Source: Ziziphus jujuba (Eukaryota > Streptophyta > Magnoliopsida > Rosales > Rhamnaceae). Taken from it: 64,000 bases of DNA. The DNA is taken from NCBI RefSeq assembly GCF_031755915.1, contig NC_083389.1:930001-994000 (forward strand). The letters run 5' to 3'. The notes under the pieces were generated by a model. It was not told where the DNA came from and ran no database searches. It saw only the letters and a list, made by a program, of their open reading frames with translations. This document shows, piece after piece, positions 40,873-52,068 of the stretch (position 1 is its first letter; every line of letters starts with the position of its first letter). The position numbers and the translations under genes were made by a program.

Positions 40873-41974
40873 TGACACGAACCCAGGACGACCTGCTCCT
40901 AAACTCCTATTATATTAGCCCGGATCTAATTATGTTCAAGTTCTAATGGTCACCTTGACCCCTAACCAACCTGTGATTAGAAACCTTGGTATATAATAAA
41001 GACACCATAATAGGTGATAGAAGGCCTTTTGATAAGTCAAACTAAAACACTCATTCATTAATGGTGTTTTAGGTGTTCAAAAGAATAAAGAGAATTCAAT
41101 CTCACAAATAATTTTCTGTATAAAATTCAAGCTTTATTCTTATTTAAAAATAAGCCTTTAAATAGGATACAAAGTCATGAAATAAAACCCTAAAAACAAA
41201 GGGAAAACTGGCCATATAAAGTGGTTTCCTATGGTGGCCGAAATTCTCACTCCCTTCCTAATCTAATTTGGATTAATTAATTCCTTTATTTTAAATTAGA
41301 AATTATTTAATTTACAATGAAAATAATAAAATAATAACTTTCCTAAACTTATTTTTCCAGAAAATAAATAAATAGAATCCAAAAAGTAATGATAATTTCC
41401 TAAAATAAAAAGTAGAATAAAATTAGGAAACTAAAATACTAGCTTTTTGACTAAGTTGATTTTGACCATTTTTTGACCAATTTGAGCTCCAAATCAGCTT
41501 CAATATGATTTTTAGGATGCCAAATAATCCAACCATAAAGTCCCACATGTTGCCCTTGCTTGGAAGAAAGAGAAAAAGCCAACTCAGCAAAATAAAATAA
41601 AGCCAGCACAAAATACAGTAAAAACAGGCCAAATTTGAAGCTGTCTGTACAACCCTTTTTTGAATGCCTTTAACTTGATTCCATATCCTATTAGACATAC
41701 GTATTGACTCCATAAAGAGTTGGAACTATTTCATGTTTGCACCATAATTGCTAACCAGGTCTGTATCGGCTTCCACCACTTGGATGCTTAGAATAGGCTT
41801 TGTATCTTCTATTATGGACAAGCTCTGTTAAGAATTGATTACCCCTATATAAATGCTCCTAGGTTGGCCATAAATCTCTTAATTTGAGCTTTTGTGATTG
41901 GTCCAGTCTTTATCCGTGTCGGATCAGCACCTCAACAGGTTATTGGTTGAGTGGGCTCGGGAGGAATCACATCA
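40873..41974 (-). repeat. 3' LTR of element 2
   Basis: About 1102 bp. On the minus strand it starts TGATGTGATTCCTCCC at 41974 and ends GGTTCGTGTCA at 40873. The polypurine tract lies at about 41975-41987. Confidence 0.93.
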
Positions 41975-44476
41975 TTCCCCTCCTGTTGAAAAGGATTTGT
42001 CCTCAAATCTAGATCATCACCTGCAGTAAAAGGGAACAAATCAGAAACATTAAATGCAGCACTCATGTTATACTCACCCGGTAAATCAAGCTTGTAGGCA
42101 TTCTTATTATTCGGCTCCAAAACTTGAAAAGATCCGTCCATATACGGCATAGGCTTGGAGTTTTTTTTTTTTGTTTTTTTGTTCGGGAAACCTCTCCTTT
42201 GTTGAGTGCAACAAAACAAAATCTCTTGGGTTAAACACTATCACAAAAAATACTAGAAATACAAATTCATCACACTTTTTAATATTAGCAAATAATATCT
42301 CCCAAATTCTCAATTTTCCACTAAGTAAAGCTTTTAATATTCAGATAAAGTTCTATACAACAAAAGCATTTTTAAATTATCCTCTTTATAATTCATAACC
42401 ATAAATGGTTTCTTACCCAAGGTAGCCTTATTAACATCCCCAAAACTCAAATAAAAATTTTTACTTTTTCTTTCCTTCCTTTCTTTTCCTTTCTCTATCT
42501 CGGCCACCACACATTTTTCCTCCCTCTTGGCTTTCTCATCATTTCTCTCGGGTTTCTCCATTCTTCTCACCCCACTTTCAGCCTTCGCATGGGTTTTCCA
42601 CTCAATTTGTGTTTTAAAATGCCTACCTTGGACAGCAAGCTCGGACTTACCTTCTTGGATGGATGATGAAGCCGTTAGTGCCATATTAGCCTTCTCCTTG
42701 AGTGTTTTGGCCTCCCTCCTTTGTTGGATTTGTAATTGGTTACTGTATACTTCCTTTGGAGTTAATGGCTCCAGCTTGACCTTTTTAGCTTTGAATTTAA
42801 AAATAATACAATTCTCTCGACCAAAATGAGTAGCATCTTTATCAAATTGCCATGGTCTACCAAATAGAATATGTCCGGCATGCATAGGCACAACATCACA
42901 CAAAACAACATCCACATGTTTATCTATGTTAAATTCTACCTTGGCTTGTTTATTCGCTTTTGTATCACCACTATCATTAAGCCATTATAATCTATAAGGT
43001 TCTGGATGTTTAATAGTGGTTAAGCCTAATTTATCAACTACAAGATTACTAATTACATTTGTACAACTTCCACTATCAATAATCATACTACAAATCTTAC
43101 CTTGAATTTCATATCAGGTGTGGAAGATGTTCTCTCTTTGAATTTCATCCTCATCTTTGTATGCAGCAAGGACTCTCCTAGAAACCAAGTTTAATTCGGC
43201 ATTGGATGCTTGCAAGGTTTCGGGTTCATCCTCTAAGTCCTCCTCCTCTTGCTTGGCTTCATCCTCACTTTCCAATTCTAGATCACCATTGCCTTTCAAC
43301 ACCATGACCCTTGTATTCAGGCGTTGGCTAGCGATGTGTCCTTGTCCCTGGCACTTAAAACAAATAATTTCTCTAGATCATGTTTAGGATCAGATTTTAC
43401 ATCATGTTTAGGTGCTTGGACAGATTCGGGCTTGGACTCCCTTTTTGGACGAATGGAGCTTTCTTCTCCTAGATTCGGTTTTTGTCTTGCTTCAAATGTG
43501 GGATTATTTCTCCAAGCACTTGGATTTAATCTTCCACTGCTAGAAACTCCTCCAAACCATAAGCCTATACCCCTCCTCTTGAATTGATGCTCTAATTTAA
43601 TAACCAAATGCAACATCTCCTCCAATTCAACATATTGTTACAATTCTAGTTGATTGGCTATTTCATGATTCAAACCACTAAAAAACCTTGCCATGGTTGC
43701 TTCTCTATCCTCATTCATGTTTAACCTCATCATGAGCATCTCCATCTCCTTGTAACAATCCTCCACGGACCTAGTTCCTTGAGATAGGGATTGAAGTCTT
43801 TGATGCAGCAACCTATGATAGTGTGATGGTACGAATCGCTTCCATATGGCTCCTTTCATTTGTCGCGATGTCGTAATCAAGTCATCACCAACACTCCTTC
43901 GAGTGTTTTGCTCATTGGTCCACCATTGGAGTGCATAACGGCCAAACTCCATTGCTGCCAATTTCACCTTCTTAGCCTCCGAATAATTATGAGAATCAAA
44001 GGTCATCTCCATTCTCTCTTCCCATTTCAAATATGCTTCTGGATCACTTTACCCATGAATGGTGGGATGTTTACCTTGATGTTGCCAAGATCATCATCTA
44101 CATCCTCTCTCCTATGCCTCCCACGGCCTAGCCTCTCTTGGATAGCAAGTGTTTCATCCATTCCTTCTTCAAAGTCATCTCCAAAATTTTCCTCTTCTAA
44201 CTCCTCTCTAGGTCACCCTCGGCCTCCTCGCCCTCGACCTCGTCCTCCATGAGCATCCAATCTTATATTCGGCCCTCTTTGTGATGTTTCAATCATGTCC
44301 ATCCCTTGATCTATATTGTCAAATTGGGCATTCATCCGCTCCGATTGCTCCAATATAACTCTCATGTCCATTTGCTCACCACTTCCCGTAGCTCAGGAAT
44401 CACCTTTAAATCCTACGGACTCCTCTTCATTAATTCTCAAAGGTGGATCTCCTATTCTCACCCTTGAATCTGCCAT
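41975..44476 (-). pseudogene. Deleted gag-pol of element 2
   Basis: M-A-D-S start at 44476, Gag domain (44030-43638), zinc knuckle remnant near 43350, protease region with H-A-G-H-I-L-F-G-R-P-W-Q-F (42915-42334). After Y-K-E-D-N-L (about 42380) sequence jumps to an integrase segment R-T-L-S, so RT, RNase H and most of integrase (over 2 kb) are missing. From 42313 it reads [12 protein letters not shown] and then N-P-R-D-F-V-L-L-H, the same chimeric junction as element 1. The C-terminal tail (42219-41975) reads MDGSFQVLEPNNKNAYKLDL then GEYNMSAAFNVSDL. Many frameshifts. Confidence 0.92.
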
Positions 44477-44534
44477 GTTAGTATGAATAATACAAAAATA
44501 AAATAAATTCTCACCAAATCCACTCCCTCACGTG

Positions 44535-45848
44535 TCATAAGCGTCTATACTATAAAATCAATTTTCGACGGAATGAAAAAGACATATATGGGAGAATCAT
44601 AACTTTACAATACGATCCTAATTGAAATGCATACATTTATCTCATACACTATGGGGATAGTGAGAAAAGATATATTTTACATTCCAAAGGGGCTATAATT
44701 GGAGATACCATTGTTTCTGGTACAGAAGTTCCTATAAAAATGGGAAATCCCCTACCTTTGAGTGCATTTTGAACTATTGATTTACGTAATTGGAAGTAAC
44801 CAATTAGGTTTACGATGAAACCTAGAAATCGATCACTAATCCAATTGGAGTACCTTTATAGGATAGAGTTCAATAGAAAATTGAAGAGTAACAGCAGCAA
44901 GTCATTGAGTTCAGTAGTTCCTCATATAAAATTATTGATTCTAGAGATATAGTAATATGGAGAAGACAAAATTGTTTCAAGCACCAATAGAATTGGAAGC
45001 ACCCTTTGTTTCAAGAGAGGAGGACAGGTTATTCACATTTCATTTAATGGTCAGAGGTGAATTGAAAGCTAAGAAAAATAGAGATGTCTCCTACATTACC
45101 TGTAATATGTGGAAGTATTGACTCAATTTCATAGAGTCATTTGGTATGAATGTTACATGAAGAACATAAGTGAGATGAAGGAACGAGAAGACCTAGGATG
45201 TAGAAGACCATAACATGAGTGATTCGGCAGATTTTGATTCCTATATATCCATTCACGTGGTGCTTCATTATATGATATATACAAGAATTATACGATATAT
45301 ATAAGATCCATCTGTATAGATATCATCATCTACATCCATAAAGTTGTATGCTTTGGAAGAAGCTTGTACAGTTTGGGGAAGGAATTTGATTGATCAAAAA
45401 GAAGAATTTACTTCAACTGATATGCCCTTAGGCACGGCTATACATAACATAAAAATCACACTTGGAAAGGTGGACAATTAGCTAGAGCAGCAGGTGCTGT
45501 AGCAAAACTGATTACAAAAGAGGAAAATCGGCCACATTAAAATTACCTTCTGGGGAGGTCCGTTTGATACCCAAAAACTACTCAGCAACAGTCGAACAAG
45601 TGGGGAATGTGGGCGTGAACCAGAAGAGTTTGGGTAGAGCTAGATCGAAATATTGGCTAGGTAAGCATCCTGTAGTAAAAGGAGTAGTTATGAACCCTGT
45701 AGACCATCTCCATGGGGGTGATGAAGGGAGGGCCCCAATTGGTTGAGAAAAACCCGCAACCCCTTGGGGTTATCCTGCACTTGGAAGAACAAGTAGAAAA
45801 AGGAATAAATATAGTGATAGTTTGATTCTTCGTCACCATAGTAAATAG
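44535..45848 (+). pseudogene. rpl2: rpl2 3' part with intron (right copy)
   Basis: Continues rpl2 from H-K-R-L-Y, through [11 protein letters not shown] and [20 protein letters not shown]. Exon 1 ends at 44761, intron 44762-45418, exon 2 45419-45848 ([51 protein letters not shown], stop TAG at 45846). Frameshifts near 45470 and 45520 and a stop after G-R-A-P-I-G disrupt it. The intron begins GTGCAT rather than GTGCGG. Confidence 0.94.
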
Positions 45849-45907
45849 AATTTGTTTCTTGGTCTTTACAAAAAAATAAATAAATAAATAAATAGAAGTA
45901 ATTAATT

Positions 45908-46013
45908 GTGACACGTTCACAAAAAAGAAATGCTTTTGTAGTAAATATTTATGAAGAAAAATAAATACGCTTAACACAAATGCAGAAAAAGAAATAATAG
46001 TCACTTGGTCTCG
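45908..46013 (+). pseudogene. rps19: rps19 stub at the IRa border
   Basis: GTG start at 45908, T-R-S codons and on to the T-W-S codons, then the similarity ends abruptly at about 46013. A stub of rps19 beside trnH is exactly what exists at the IRa/LSC border (JLA) of many angiosperm plastomes, so this end was probably copied from JLA rather than from the intact rps19 at JLB. Stops are present. Confidence 0.82.
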
Positions 46014-46175
46014 TTTAGTTGATACTTCAATTTAAATTTTAAATTTTTTCTTTATTTAGTCTTTATTTAGTTAATATCTATAGTATATTTAGTTAATATA
46101 TATAGTATATATAGCTAACTATTTTATTATTTTTAATATTTTTTTGTTTCTAATTTAAATATATATATATATATG

Positions 46176-46250
46176 GGGGAATGACGGGAATTGAACCTGC
46201 GCATGGTGGATTCCCAATCCACTGCCTTGATCCACTTGACTACATTGTGC
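46176..46250 (-). tRNA. trnH-GUG: trnH-GUG with altered anticodon
   Basis: 75-nt plastid tRNA-His on the minus strand. The anticodon loop reads TTGGGAA instead of TTGTGAA, so the anticodon is GGG. Acceptor-stem changes are also seen. The 46014-46173 interval between the rps19 stub and this tRNA is AT-rich spacer. This is the last plastid sequence; a gypsy LTR fragment follows at 46251. Confidence 0.9.
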
Positions 46251-46896
46251 AAACCATATTGAAGCTGACTTGGAGCTTAAATTCGTCAACAATTGGTTAA
46301 AGTTAACTTAGTAAAAAAGCTAGTATTTTAAGTTTTCTAATTTGATTCTACTTTTTGTTTTAGGAAATTACCATTACTTTTTGGGTTTTTATTTATTTAT
46401 TTGCTGGAAAAATAAGTTTAGGAAAGCTATTATTTTATTATTTTCATAGTAAATTAATTAATTCCCAATTCAAAAAAAAAACAAATTAATTAATCCATAT
46501 TACATTAGGAAAGGAGGAGACTTTCGGCCATAATAGGAATCTACAACTCATGGCCGGTTTTACCTTTTGTTTTTAGGGTTTCATTTTGTTTTTTTTTTTA
46601 GCCTATAAAAGGGCTCGTTTTTGAGGAAGAATACATCATTAATAATATTCAGAATTTATTTTGTGAGATTGAATTTCTCTTTGTTCTTTTGAACACCTAA
46701 AACACCATTAGTGAATGAGTATTTTAGTTTGACTTATCAATAGGATATCCATCACCTATTGTAGCATCTTCATTATATACCAAGGTTTCTAATCATAGGT
46801 TGGTTAGGGGTCAAGGTGACCATTAGAACTTGAACAAAATTAGATCCGAGCTAATATAATACGGGTTTAGGAGCAAGTCGTCATAGGTTCGTATCA
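46251..46896 (+). mobile_element. 3' portion of a gypsy 5' LTR
   Basis: Matches the latter 650 bp of the LTR family (polyadenylation region, A/T-rich middle, AATACGGGTTTAGGAGC and GGTTCGTATCA end). The 5' part is missing and the segment abuts trnH, so the nuclear/plastid boundary is here a recombination joint inside an LTR. Confidence 0.88.
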
Positions 46897-47712
46897 TTTG
46901 GTATCAGAGCCGAATTTTGTTCAAGTTTGATCTATCTTATTTGCTCTATTTGTTTTTATGATAATCTGCAATTTTATCATTAGGTTAAGGTTGCTTCTAT
47001 CATCATATATGTTTTTCATGTTTGAGGAAAAAAAAAAGAAAAAAAAAAGAACAACCGAACAGAATAAAAAAAAAAAAAACTGCACTTTTGTATTTTGTTA
47101 GAGGTCACGGGTTTGGTGATTATTTGGTGTTGGAATTGTAATTTTTTATTGATTCTTGATACTGAAGTTGTTTTATGATCTGTGAGTTTAAAAAATAAAA
47201 ATAAAAAAAGAAAAATAAAAGAAGAAGGGTTTGCGAAAAAAAAACTGCACATTTGTTTTTTGTTGAAGGCCACGGGCTTGGTGAGATTTTGCTATCATAA
47301 TTGCTATTTGATTACTAATTTTTGCTACTGGAGTTGTGTTTGATATTTAGTGAAAAAAAAGAAGAAAAGCCAAATATAAAAAAAAAAAAAATTCGGTTTG
47401 TTGAATTTGGTGTTGACGTTTATTGCTGGAAATTTCTTGGAGCTACTGTTTTGTAGATTATTTATTCAATATTTGGAGTTTCTAGAAAGTTATTTTTGTT
47501 GCTGGATATTTGAATTTTGGGTGCTTAAATTAGTTTGATTAAAATTAGTTAAAGGAATTGATACAATACTAGAATTACAAGAACAACAACCACACTACTC
47601 TTTAATTTTGTTCAAATTGATTCTTGTTTGAGTTTGAATTTCTTTCTCTAAAATTTCATTCTTGGATTATTAATTTCTTACCATATAGTCCTATGATTAA
47701 GTTTATCAAATA
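46897..47712 (+). mobile_element. Primer site and leader of the same gypsy element
   Basis: TTTGGTATCAGAGCC (primer site for initiator tRNA-Met) directly follows the LTR at 46897. The leader then resembles the reverse complement of 17640-18540 (GGTCACGGGTTTGG, long A runs, TTTGCTACTGG). It stops at the CACTA transposon. No gag remains. Confidence 0.88.
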
Positions 47713-48896
47713 CACTATAAAAAATTTGGGCAACAACTACACAACTAATTTGTCACGTAAGGGCCATTTTTGTCACCTTATTACATTTAGGTGGCAAAAT
47801 TAAATCGTCTTGTGTTTGCTGTGATAGACTAGTCACAAAGCAGTTTAATGGTAAACTATGTAATTTGTCATCGAAAGAGCATGTAATTATGACAAAAAAT
47901 ATCTTTGTCATAGATTGGAGCTTTACCATCACATCGGTTTTTGTCATTTAACCTTCCTCTTTTTGTCATTGTATGTACACATTTTATTAACAATACAGTT
48001 GTAAGAATTGGTCAAACTTATCCATCAATAAGAATACATATAGTTAGGCAACAAAATATTATTTATCACGTAAACCATCAGTGACACATCTGATTTGTAA
48101 CTTAAAACGTCAGTAACACATTTGATTTGTCATTGAGCCTTTCCAATGATAAGTAAACAACTTTTTGTCACCGACTTGTTATGATATGACATAAACCATG
48201 GTTAAGTTATTCAATTTGTCACTGAAACTACCTTTTTTATTTGGTGACAACAGTTTTGTAACTAAAAATATTATATCAATTACCAATTTTATTTGAAAAA
48301 GATGTTTTTTATTAGATCTTACTAATTAATTATAATATCATTAATTATCATTTACAGATATAAAATAACACTTCTGAAATGCAGTTAACATAAAAGAATA
48401 ATACTTTATTAAATGTTTATCTTGTAATACTAAATTCATTAAGCACCAACTAATACTAATATAATGTGTACCAAATACAATAAGATTACATTAAAAGAAA
48501 AATATAAACGAAAACAGTTCGTAATTCTAGGGAAAAAGAATACATATATATATATATATACAAGATGGTTGCCTATACCCACTAAATCTTTACAATCCCC
48601 ATCGTCCAATGCAGTTCATCAATATATTCTCCAAGGATCCTATATTATTAAAAAAAAAGAAAAAGAATCATTTAATAGAAATCTAATTTAATTAGCAAGG
48701 AGAAAAGAACAAGCTTAAGACTTCTTAACTTTGTATAAGTTGGCAATCCTTTACCTGCCAAGCATTCCCACCTCTTCTTCGATGTGGGTCAATCTGACCC
48801 CATTCCTTTGGTCCTTTACTTTTTCCAAAGGAATAATCATATTTAGCTATTACAGACACAGTGTGAAAGTTACAGCTCATATTACTATATACGCAC

Positions 48897-48931
<35 letters not shown>

Positions 48932-50654
48932 TACTATGCAAGGTGTACCAAATACAATAAGCTTACACTAAAAGGAAAAAAATAACAAAAAAACATTCTC
49001 TATTTCTAGGGGGGAAAAAAACATGATAGCTGCCTATATCGTCTAACTAATGTCCATCTCCATCTTTCAAAGTAGCAATCATCTCCAAAGATCCTAAATA
49101 AAAAAAAAAAAATGAATGAAATATATAGAGCATATATAATTGACCTTCTTCATTAATGATGTTTCTTCACCATGTTCCTCGGAATCATTGAGCTAAACAT
49201 ACTCAATTACATTTGGTCGATCACATCTAGAACTAACAACATATATATATATAGTCATGGTAAAGAAATGAATTGAGCTTGGAGAAAACCAATAACAAAA
49301 GCATACAATATCATGCATCGAATACTATCATATATAGTTGGTAGTATCCTTGAGTGAAACTTCCATTCTAATTCCAAGAAAAATCATAGTTCTAAAAAGG
49401 AAAATTCTTAAATAACCAACAATAATGGACAAACTATATACCAAAGTGAAGCTTGTGAAGGGAATAACAAGTTTATGACCTTTATTTGCTCAACGATAGC
49501 TACCGATGACCATAGACTTTGCTTTAAATTTGTTGTCAAAGTAGATTCCTTCATACTTTGCAAATGAGCTAATTTGAAGCCAATCTAAGCTTCGATTTGA
49601 GCTCAATAGTCCAATAATGGTGGAAAATGTAGGCCCTAAGATCTTAGAACCACTAATTTCTAGCGATCAAACTAAAATAGTAATCGCTTGTGTTCAGCTC
49701 TTCCCCAATGCATCGGGTAGTCATTTAGAGTATTCTCACCGTGGTTCGGTCACTGCTAGACTGGGCTTGGTGGCTGAGGTGGTGGTGTGGTGGATCGGCA
49801 TCAAGAGTAGAGCGATTTTCCAATGGAAGTTCGGCCTACATGGGTTTTGTAAAGCATCGAGGCTGCTAGTTGGGGAAGAAGAAAGCTTCATCGAGGAAGG
49901 TATCCTTTATTTTATATTTATATTAAAATTAGTTACAAAAAATATTTGTCACCATTGTCATCAAATAAATTAAAAACAATTTCCCTCCAAAGAGCAATTA
50001 GTTACAAATATAGGTGACAAAGTAAGAATTTATTACTAATTAAATAACCCAATCATTAAATGTAATAACAAAAATTTTTCCCACTAATCACCTATATAAA
50101 CCGACAAGTTTTCATTTGTCATAGTAGTATCTAAAGTTATCTGTGACATCCAATATCTTTGTCAGCGTTATCTATTTAGTAAAATTAGTTACAAATGTAA
50201 AATTTTATTCACCATTGACATCAAATAAATTCAAAAAAAGATTGCCTTCAAAGGGCAATTAGTTACAAATTTAGATGGCAAAGTAAGAATTTATCACTAA
50301 TTAAATGATCCAATCATTAAATGTGACAAAGAAAATTTTTGTCACTAATCGTCTATATAAATTAACTAGTTTTTATTTGTCACAGTAGTATCTAAAGTTA
50401 TCTGTGACACCTAATATTTTAAATTAGTTACAAATATAAAATTTTGTCACTATTAACATCAAATATATTCAAAAAAAATTTCCCTCCAAACTTTAAAGGG
50501 CAATTAGTTACAAAAGAAGGTGATTATCACTAATTAAATGACCCAATCACTAAACATGATAGAGAAAATTTTTGTCACTAATTGCCTATATAAAGTGATA
50601 AATTTTCTTTTGTCACTAGGATTTTTGTAGTCATTGCCTAGATTTTTTGTAGTG
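47713..50654. mobile_element. Non-autonomous CACTA (En/Spm-type) transposon
   Basis: 2942 bp. Left end CACTATAAAAAATTTGGGCA at 47713; right end reads TTTTTTGTAGTG, the inverted complement (CACTACAAAAAATCTAGGCA). 3-bp target duplication ATA on both sides (47710-47712, 50655-50657). Subterminal regions are full of TTTGTCAC and GTTACAAA motifs. Two roughly 130-bp direct repeats (about 48465 and 48940, sharing GTACCAAATACAATAAG) lie inside. Short open frames (for example 49617-49973) match no transposase I recognise. Confidence 0.9.
49927..50650. repeat. Three tandem subterminal repeats in the CACTA element
   Basis: Units of about 235 bp starting near 49927, 50179 and 50419, each containing AAATTAGTTACAAA, then CATCAAAT, GGCAATTAGTTACAAA, TTATCACTAATTAAATGA and CTATATAAA blocks in the same order. 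Such arrays are the usual transposase-binding zones of CACTA elements. Confidence 0.85.
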
Positions 50655-51546
50655 ATATTCGACAAATAATTTTACCTTCACTATTTTGTCCATAATTGCC
50701 TTCAGCATTGGTTTTGATTTTTGGTTTCTTGGTTTCAGTGAAATTCCCTACTAGTGTAAAGCCGTTTCCTTTTGAATTGAAATAGCCACCACCACGAGCT
50801 CTACGACTTCTTCCATGGCCACATAGTCCAAAATAAGTTTGATTATTGTCATGTTCTTCATCTTCAATTTCCAACCTGTGGCTGTGACTTTGTAACGCAA
50901 AAATGAACTAATTGAACAACGTGCAAGGTGGTTATGCCAGCATGGCAACTCTAAAATCCTTATAATTATGACAAGCCCTCGAGCAAATGAAAACACCTTA
51001 TCTACGTTTGAAACTGGAGCATTATTGGTAGCAAGATTGTCACACACTTGTTTGAATTTTTTCAAGTATTCATCCATTGAAAGACCTCCTTTCTTAAGTG
51101 AAGCAAGTTTGTCCTTAAGAACATGTTCTTGTTCTTTTGTTGATGGTAACAGCTGGTCTTCTAAGGATTTCTATAGCATAAATTCACTATCAATACCTAC
51201 ATTCAAACTTGGAATTTCATTGGACATAATACAAAGCAGCCAGGTTGTCAACAACCCATCATTATTAATCCATGCATTGTGGTTTGGATTTATAGTAAGG
51301 ACTTCCTTTTCATCATGTAAAAATTCATATGGTGGTTCACCGTTAGTGACATGATGATATATTCCAAGACTTCTCACTAATGGAATGATTTGTAAATGCC
51401 AAAGGAGAAAGTTTGAGGCATTCAATTTGACTAAAATCAAATTGGTACACTGGTGAAAAGATTAAGCGGTTATGATGGGTTCTTGTGGAATGAAAGCTCT
51501 GGTGCTAGTATTTGGTTGCGAAGAAAATTCATTTTGAGATTCCATA
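50655..51546 (-). pseudogene. Ty1/copia gag fragment
   Basis: ATG at 51546 (M-E-S-Q-N-E-F), a stop about 28 codons on, then LNASNFLLWHLQIIPLVRSL and W-L-L-C-I-M-S-N-E-I-P (51440-51171). Next MDEYLKKFKQVCDNLA (51077) and an R/G-rich segment with S-K-G-N-G-F, ending K-I-I-C-R-I at the start of a CCHC knuckle. These are the diagnostic parts of plant copia Gag (DUF4219/UBN2-type). It is cut by the CACTA transposon at 50654 just inside the zinc knuckle. Confidence 0.85.
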
Positions 51547-51568
51547 ATAGTGATATGTGCGGAATAAT

Positions 51569-51780
51569 GCTCTAATACCATGAAGAAGGTTACCAACCGT
51601 GTGTATTATTTCTTGTATGTTAGCTTTATAGAATGAAGAGAATTTATAGAGGTGCAGTTTTGAGCAAAGAAGGAAGCTATGATCAATAAGGAAGCTAATT
51701 AACATCTTCCTATATTAAATGAAATTCAAAAAGATTAAAAGAGGTCAACTTATGTCTTAAAGGCATTTTCTTTCAATGGA
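51569..51780 (-). mobile_element. copia 5' LTR end and primer site
   Basis: Primer-site-like TGGTATTAGAGC (51580-51569, one mismatch to the initiator tRNA-Met site) directly follows an LTR end CTTCTTCA at 51581 on the minus strand. The LTR is short, perhaps 51581 to about 51776 where TGAAAGAAAATG reads as a plausible LTR start. It lies just downstream of the JIP-like exon. Confidence 0.6.
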
Positions 51781-51825
51781 AATCTTGTAAGTCTTGCCAT
51801 ATGAGAAATCTATTGACTTAGAAAG

Positions 51826-52068
51826 TTAAAGTTGCTTCTTTGATGATTGAGCAATCGGAGCAGTGAATGATGTTGATGCAATGGATGCAGTGAATATGTC
51901 TGTGTTTGACTTCTCTTCTTTTTTATTACAAATTTCAAGGAAATTGCCATCAGTATTCGATACATGGGCTAAGTATCTATCATAGCTGTTAGAGTTTCGA
52001 TTTAGAGGTAGATTTTGTTTTATCACATTCCATTCCACGCTAGCTGGTGCACGAACTTCAGTGTATAT
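51826..52068 (-). CDS. Last exon of a jasmonate-induced-protein-like gene
   Basis: After a splice acceptor TAG at 52069, the frame reads Y-T-E-V-R-A-P-A-S-V-E-W-N-V-I-K, then NLPLNRNSNSYDRYLAHVSN, then a Ser/Thr-rich tail and TAA at 51828-51826. Y-T-E-[IV]-R-[EA]-A followed by a W-N/N-R-S pattern resembles the C-terminal half of 23-kDa jasmonate-induced (JIP-23-like) proteins, whose molecular role is unknown. This is family recognition from memory, not a search. The upstream exon (52321-52610) has a one-base deletion, so the gene may be a pseudogene. Confidence 0.55.
   Translation of the reverse strand: MYTEVRAPASVEWNVIKQNLPLNRNSNSYDRYLAHVSNTDGNFLEICNKKEEKSNTDIFTASIASTSFTAPIAQSSKKQL

Larger units (their letters stand above)
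35714..44534. other. 8.8-kb inversion inside the NUPT
   Basis: Both ends cut known sequences. At 35713/35714, element-2 leader meets rpl2 codon 38 or so on the minus strand. At 44534/44535, element-2 leader (minus) meets the next base of the same rpl2 codon series on the plus strand. Turning the block round joins GAGGGGGAGG to TCATAAGCG, exactly the rpl2 exon, joins the two leader halves (with about 2 bp fewer than element 1), and puts the two flanking CAATG duplications in the same orientation around one element. It also restores trnS-GGA(+), rps4(-), trnT(-). Confidence 0.92.
40873..44534 (-). mobile_element. 3' part of gypsy element 2
   Basis: 3' LTR, pol and gag remnants and part of the leader, ending at the inversion breakpoint. 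The matching 5' end is at 34819-35713 on the opposite strand. Total remaining length about 4.56 kb, against 8.06 kb for element 1. It lacks RT, RNase H and most of integrase, so it could only have moved with proteins supplied by another element unless the deletions came later. Confidence 0.92.

Noticed and set aside
43860..44252. 130-residue plus-strand frame
   Set aside because: Antisense to gag of element 2.
49617..49973. 118-residue frame in the CACTA element as a gene
   Set aside because: No recognisable domain and no clear exon signals; it may be non-coding.
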